From an uncultured Eubacteriales bacterium (GTDB taxonomy: Bacteria; Bacillota; Clostridia; Christensenellales; CAG-138), in contig URFJ01000106.1 of the NCBI GenBank assembly GCA_900547135.1, forward strand, positions 1 to 6,741: DNA of 6,741 bases, given 5' to 3'. Below, piece by piece: positions 6,366 through 6,741 of the stretch. The translations under genes were made by a program, and so were the position numbers. The notes beneath the pieces were generated by a model. That model searched no databases. It saw only the letters and a program-made list of their open reading frames with translations, and was not told the DNA's origin. Numbering within the stretch: the stretch's first letter is position 1; each line of letters starts with the position of its first letter.

Positions 6366-6370
6366 CTCTA

Positions 6371-6399
6371 TGGCTCCCCCTGTTGGACTCGAACCAACG
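6371..6399 (-). tRNA. 3' fragment of a tRNA gene (attachment-site remnant)
   Basis: On the minus strand, GTTGG-TTCGAGT-CCAAC (6398-6382) is a perfect T-arm with the canonical TTCGAGT loop. It is followed by an acceptor 3' strand AGGGGGA, discriminator G and encoded CCA (6373-6371). Upstream, where the anticodon and D arms and the pairing TCCCCCT should be, there is unrelated A+T-rich sequence, so this is not a complete tRNA. Such 3' ends are typically left when tyrosine-recombinase elements integrate at tRNA genes. Isotype cannot be fixed; Asn is one possibility from the G discriminator. Confidence 0.75.
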
Positions 6400-6430
6400 C
6401 AAAACGCCCTAATTATCTAGATAAATTAAT

Positions 6431-6466
6431 AAAATGTTGTCGATATGTTGTCGGTAAAGTAAGTTT
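6431..6466 (+). repeat. Direct repeat, copy 2, with an internal partial duplication
   Basis: Positions 6445-6466 repeat 6295-6316 exactly. Just before it, AAAATGTTGTCG (6431-6442) repeats the start of copy 1 again, so ATGTTGTCG occurs twice in tandem. Upstream, GATAAATTAAT resembles GATAACATTT before copy 1, so the similarity extends into the 3' end of the integrase remnant. Confidence 0.65.
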
Positions 6467-6507
6467 AAATTCTTAATAAGGCTTCACTTAAGGAGCCTCC
6501 TCCCCGC

Positions 6508-6526
6508 TAAAAAGCATGAAAGCGCG
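6508..6526 (+). repeat. 19-bp direct repeat, right copy
   Basis: Identical to 3963-3981, same orientation. Here it is embedded in a tiny minus-strand frame (6488-6544, MDTFYLRAFMLFSGEEAP), while the left copy also reads LRAFMLF on that strand. There is no strong ribosome binding site for the peptide, so it is noted but not called as a gene. Confidence 0.6.
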
Positions 6527-6583
6527 CAAGTAAAAAGTGTCCATTAACGCTCTTAGCACCTAAAAATCGACAAAATATTATGT

Positions 6584-6611
6584 TTGCTTATCTAGTGCCA
6601 TAGTATATAAT
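6584..6611 (+). promoter_or_regulatory. Sigma-A-like promoter of the right-edge gene
   Basis: -35 TTGCTT (6584-6589) and consensus -10 TATAAT (6606-6611) with a 16-bp spacer. The start would be near 6618, giving a leader of about 57 nt. An inverted repeat, ACCAAT (6622-6627) and ATTGGT (6640-6645), lies just downstream and could be an operator or a leader hairpin. Confidence 0.7.
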
Positions 6612-6674
6612 ACTAAACGTAACCAATATGTATAGTAAGATTGGTAGTAAAATAGCATGTCCTCGGAGGTGAGA

Positions 6675-6741
6675 ATGGAAAAAAGAATTTTAAAGTTAGT
6701 TTCTTTGCTAATGTGTCTTCTCATGTTAGCAAGCGGCCATG
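6675..6741 (+). CDS. Exported protein, first 22 residues only (runs off right edge)
   Basis: ATG at 6675 is preceded by GGAGG five bases upstream, a strong ribosome binding site. The 22 visible residues (starting MEKRILKLVSLLMCLLMLA) have a basic N-terminus and a long hydrophobic core, as in a signal peptide. Whether it is a secreted protein, a lipoprotein or membrane-anchored cannot be decided; the cysteine in LLMCLL is inside the core and is not a convincing lipobox. The mature protein is outside the window, so no function can be assigned. Confidence 0.75.
   Translation, partial: MEKRILKLVSLLMCLLMLASGH

Larger units (their letters stand above)
5896..6674. other. Gene-poor stretch holding a terminator, integration scar and repeats
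   Basis: No intact gene is present. From left to right it holds the terminator of the metallohydrolase gene, a degraded tyrosine-recombinase C-terminus, a direct repeat, an intrinsic terminator, a tRNA 3' fragment, the second direct-repeat copy, the second 19-bp repeat, and the promoter and leader of the exported protein at the right edge. Sites are listed separately. Confidence 0.7.

Noticed and set aside
1..6741. CRISPR array, rRNA, riboswitch or complete tRNA
   Set aside because: No regularly spaced repeats, no rRNA-like segment, no recognisable riboswitch core, and the only tRNA-like sequence is a 3' fragment.

Overview
The window looks like a chromosomal segment of a low-to-mid GC Gram-positive bacterium, most likely a gut-type member of the Clostridia. 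The reasons are strong GGAGG-type ribosome binding sites, sigma-A-like promoters, a secreted NlpC/P60 protein with clostridial-style propeller and His/Cys repeats, and an SGNH hydrolase subfamily typical of these organisms. This assignment is inference; there is no rRNA or taxonomic marker gene.

Left part (1-3840), all on the minus strand. A TetR-type repressor (432-1004) is followed 68 nt downstream by the start of an SGNH/GDSL hydrolase that runs off the left edge. The two may form an operon, read from a clear promoter whose start point lies in a 7+7 bp palindrome, a likely autoregulatory operator. Upstream is a YpsA/DUF1273-like SLOG protein (1138-1647) with its own promoter, which fixes its start. 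Then comes a 641-residue secreted protein (1821-3746): signal peptide, NHL-like propeller region, NlpC/P60 cysteine peptidase domain and a short His/Cys-rich tail, with a promoter overlapped by an inverted repeat.

Middle part (3841-6067), plus strand. A non-coding stretch leads to a stand-alone ComEC-type metallo-beta-lactamase-fold hydrolase. It is split by one frameshift near 4690-4700 into two reading frames (4086-4700 and 4702-5895). The N-terminal piece holds the first metal-binding motif (THQDGDH); the C-terminal piece holds LFPGDAT, APHHGSDHS and the HP motif, then an unusual cysteine-rich tail. No good ribosome binding site or promoter is visible, so the gene may be decaying. A 16-bp-stem terminator closes it.

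Right part (6068-6741). This is a junction left by mobile DNA: a degraded tyrosine-recombinase C-terminus, two copies of a 22-bp direct repeat 150 bp apart, and between them an intrinsic terminator and a 3' tRNA fragment lacking the rest of the tRNA. A 19-bp repeat (6508-6526) also occurs before the hydrolase gene (3963-3981), so the hydrolase module and its junction lie between direct repeats. The window ends with the first 22 codons of an exported protein on the plus strand, with a good promoter and ribosome binding site.

No complete new multi-gene system is evident. The most notable items are the frameshifted ComEC-like hydrolase with a Cys-rich tail inside an apparently mobile, repeat-flanked region, and the tRNA/integrase scar beside it.
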